Assembly (NCBI GenBank): GCA_031273305.1
Contig: JAISSC010000083.1
Location: 1-8,214, forward strand
Direction of reading: 5' to 3'
Length of the DNA stretch: 8,214 nt
Source: Flavobacteriaceae bacterium
GTDB lineage: Bacteria; Bacteroidota; Bacteroidia; Flavobacteriales; Weeksellaceae
The stretch's first letter is position 1. The number at the start of each line of letters is the position of its first letter. Positions 6,421 to 8,214 of this stretch are shown here, one piece after another. A program made the position numbers and the translations under genes. The notes below the pieces were generated by a model. That model ran no database searches and was not told the origin of the DNA. It worked only from the letters and a program-made list of their open reading frames with translations.

Positions 6421-7187
6421 AAAACCAAAGTATATCCGTTTTGGAGTTAAAAGATGTTTGTGTCTCCTATTCACTCGGAAAAAATGCGGTAGAGAATGTA
6501 AATGCAGTAGTAAATAAAAATACCATCACGGCGATTATGGGACCTTCCGGTTGTGGTAAAAGTACATTATTACGAGCGATTAACCGTATGCACGAGCTAT
6601 ATCCGGATATAAAAACAACAGGAGATATTTTTCTGAAAGGAGAAAATATTTTTACCATGAACCCCATGATGGTCAGAAGAATGGCAGGAATGGTTTTTCA
6701 AAGACCTAATCCGTTTCCTACCATGAGTATATTTGAAAATGTAATCGCAGGATATAGACTTAACGGAATTAAATTAAAGAAAGCGGAAAAAGAAGAGATA
6801 GTAGAAAAAAGTTTGCGCGATGTTGTTCTGTGGGATGAGGTAAAAGATTCCGTGAATAAACGAGGTACTTTCCTTTCCGGAGGACAACAGCAACGTTTGT
6901 GCATTGCCAGAGCTTTGGCTCTCAAGCCGGAAATCCTGTTGATGGACGAACCCACTTCCGCACTTGACCCCATCTCAACCAACCGGATAGAAGAATTAAT
7001 ATTGGAATTGAAAAAAGAATATACCATTTTGGTTGTTACTCATAATATGTCGCAGGCAGCACGGATTTCAGATAATTCCATGTTTATGTATTTAGGAGAA
7101 TTGGTCGAGTATGATTCAACCCGGAAAATGTTTACCAAGCCTGAAAATAAACGTACGGAAGATTATTTGACAGGAGTATTCAGCTAG
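6405..7187 (+). CDS. pstB: Phosphate ABC transporter ATP-binding protein PstB
   Basis: This 260-residue cytosolic ATPase powers phosphate import through PstC-PstA as a dimer. All ABC motifs are intact: Walker A GPSGCGKST (46-54), Q-loop in MVFQRPNPFPTMSIFENV (96-113; the FQRPNPFP version is characteristic of PstB), signature LSGGQQQR (157-164), Walker B ILLMDEP (177-183), D-loop SALD (185-188) and the switch His213 in VVTHNM. The LNRM-like segment INRMHELYP (59-67) and the tail MFTKPENKRTEDYLTG (242-257) are further PstB signatures. The ATG at 6405 lies within the last codons of pstA. An upstream start is unlikely because the remaining N-terminus already covers the first strand. The gap to phoU is 30 bp of A-rich sequence without a terminator. 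Confidence 0.97.
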   Translation: MENSVENQSISVLELKDVCVSYSLGKNAVENVNAVVNKNTITAIMGPSGCGKSTLLRAINRMHELYPDIKTTGDIFLKGENIFTMNPMMVRRMAGMVFQRPNPFPTMSIFENVIAGYRLNGIKLKKAEKEEIVEKSLRDVVLWDEVKDSVNKRGTFLSGGQQQRLCIARALALKPEILLMDEPTSALDPISTNRIEELILELKKEYTILVVTHNMSQAARISDNSMFMYLGELVEYDSTRKMFTKPENKRTEDYLTGVFS

Positions 7188-7217
7188 ATTTTAAAGTAAA
7201 AAATAAAAAAGTTTATT

Positions 7218-7895
7218 ATGTCGACTAAAATAAAAATAAAGCAACTGGAAATTTTATTAAACGATTTTGAATTGATTTCCAAAACGGTTCTCACTCAAAT
7301 CCAGATAACTACCAAACTTTTAGAAGATAATTTCATTGAAGAATTATATGAAGAAGTACGTGAAAATGAGATTATCATCGACCGGTTGGAGATGAAGATT
7401 CGAGAGGAAGTCGTCTTTACCATATTTACCTTTAACCCTCTGGCAGCTGATCTTCGGAGGATTTTTGCCTATCAGGATATTACTACCAATTTAGAAAGAG
7501 TGGGAGACATACTGCTTAATATCGTTAACTTTTTGAGAGAATCTAACTTGAATGATCCTCAGGTTCAGGAATTTAAAAAAGAACTTTACAAAATGATGAA
7601 GATTGTAAATGAAATGATACGGAATGCCCTGATTTCGTTCTCCACACAAGACAGCATATTGGCATACAGAATAATTAAAGAAGACAAAAAAGTAAACCAA
7701 CTTTTTCATAAAATAAATGTTAACTTGCAGGAAGTGTTTTCCGGTAAGAACTTAATGAAAGAAGACATAGAGAATATACTCAATATTGATTCTATAAACC
7801 AGAATTTGGAACGTATTGGCGACAGTGCCACCAATATTGCAGAAGCAACGGTTTATCTTACCGAAGGAAAAGACATTAGACATAAAATTAAATAA
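7218..7895 (+). CDS. phoU: Phosphate signalling complex accessory protein PhoU
   Basis: This 225-residue cytosolic, all-helical protein reports Pst transporter state to the PhoR-type sensor kinase and represses the phosphate-starvation response when phosphate is plentiful. Two PhoU repeats can be read. The first carries ENEIIIDRLE (49-58) and NPLAADLRRIFAYQDITTNLERVGD (73-97). The second has the metal-binding motif NLERIGDSATNIAE (196-209). The paired E/D-rich NLERxGD motifs at 91-97 and 196-202 are the family hallmark. The length is typical. The ATG at 7218 follows an A-rich leader with no Shine-Dalgarno, normal for this phylum. It is followed after 8 bp by the response regulator, so it is almost certainly co-transcribed with its signalling partners. 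Confidence 0.95.
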   Translation: MSTKIKIKQLEILLNDFELISKTVLTQIQITTKLLEDNFIEELYEEVRENEIIIDRLEMKIREEVVFTIFTFNPLAADLRRIFAYQDITTNLERVGDILLNIVNFLRESNLNDPQVQEFKKELYKMMKIVNEMIRNALISFSTQDSILAYRIIKEDKKVNQLFHKINVNLQEVFSGKNLMKEDIENILNIDSINQNLERIGDSATNIAEATVYLTEGKDIRHKIK

Positions 7896-7903
7896 AAGGC
7901 ATA

Positions 7904-8214
7904 ATGGATAAAGTTCATAACATATTGATAGTTGAAGATGAAATCGACATTAGGGAAATACTTCAATTTAATTTAGAAAGCGAAGGATTCAAGGTAGATT
8001 TAGCCGAATCGGCAGTAGAAGCCCTGCAAAAATTCAATTCCAAACACGAACTTATTTTGTTGGATGTTATGATGGAAGGCATGTCGGGCTATAAAATGGC
8101 GGAGAAATTGCGCAAATCAGGTAATGAAGTGCCAATTATCTTCCTTACGGCTAAAAATACGGAAAATGATATTCTCACCGGTTTTTCACTCGGAGCCGAT
8201 GATTATGTGACCAA
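7904..8214 (+). CDS. phoB: PhoB/OmpR-type response regulator (receiver domain, 3' truncated by window)
   Basis: The first 103 codons of a response regulator start at the ATG at 7904, and the frame is still open at the right edge. The receiver domain is intact so far: acidic pocket VEDE (Glu11-Asp12), phosphoacceptor Asp54 in LILLDVMMEGMSG (50-62), the switch Thr82 in IIFLTAK (78-84) and the start of the GADDYVTK motif with its conserved Lys just at the edge. LPGMSG-like spacing and DDYVTK are typical of the OmpR/PhoB winged-helix class, but the DNA-binding domain is outside the window, so the class is inferred. Position directly after pstSCAB-phoU argues strongly for the phosphate regulator PhoB, whose kinase gene phoR would be expected next. 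The AA/TAA/ATAATG junction to phoU is 8 bp. Confidence 0.88.
   Translation, partial: MDKVHNILIVEDEIDIREILQFNLESEGFKVDLAESAVEALQKFNSKHELILLDVMMEGMSGYKMAEKLRKSGNEVPIIFLTAKNTENDILTGFSLGADDYVT

Overview
The window looks like chromosomal core sequence from a member of the Bacteroidota. It is AT-rich, start codons lack recognisable Shine-Dalgarno sequences and are preceded by A/T-rich leaders, and some upstream regions carry matches to the Bacteroidota -7 promoter motif TAnnTTTG. No ribosomal or other taxonomic marker is present, so genus or order cannot be given.

Layout. (1) Positions 1-685 hold the last 37 codons of an unidentified membrane protein, overlapped by 16 bp by a complete RdgB/HAM1-type non-canonical purine NTP pyrophosphatase gene. 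(2) After a very AT-rich 156-bp spacer comes a full-length glutamine-hydrolysing asparagine synthetase B gene (842-2506), closed by a strong intrinsic terminator with a 12-bp perfect stem. (3) Positions 2572-2774 contain no convincing gene but do contain a richer-GC patch packed with inverted repeats. This is the least explained part of the window. (4) A minus-strand gene of the DUF6348 type (2775-3428) converges on asnB and is divergent from the phosphate operon. (5) From 3572 to the right edge lies a phosphate acquisition operon in the order pstS-pstC-pstA-pstB-phoU, then a truncated PhoB/OmpR-type response regulator.

How the genes work together. PstS binds inorganic phosphate. PstC and PstA form the membrane channel and PstB powers it with ATP. 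PhoU couples transport activity to a sensor kinase, which controls the response regulator encoded next; the kinase gene probably lies just beyond the window. The genes are tightly packed (1-bp gap pstC/pstA, 16-bp overlap pstA/pstB, 30-bp gap pstB/phoU, 8-bp gap phoU/regulator), which fits one transcript and suggests that the regulator is induced with the transporter. The upstream genes, for nucleotide-pool cleaning and asparagine synthesis, have no evident link to phosphate.

Most of the window is well-known biology. The points deserving a second look are the structured intergenic element at about 2621-2766, the uncharacterised DUF6348 gene, and possible control sites in front of pstS. No strong evidence for a new multi-gene system was found.
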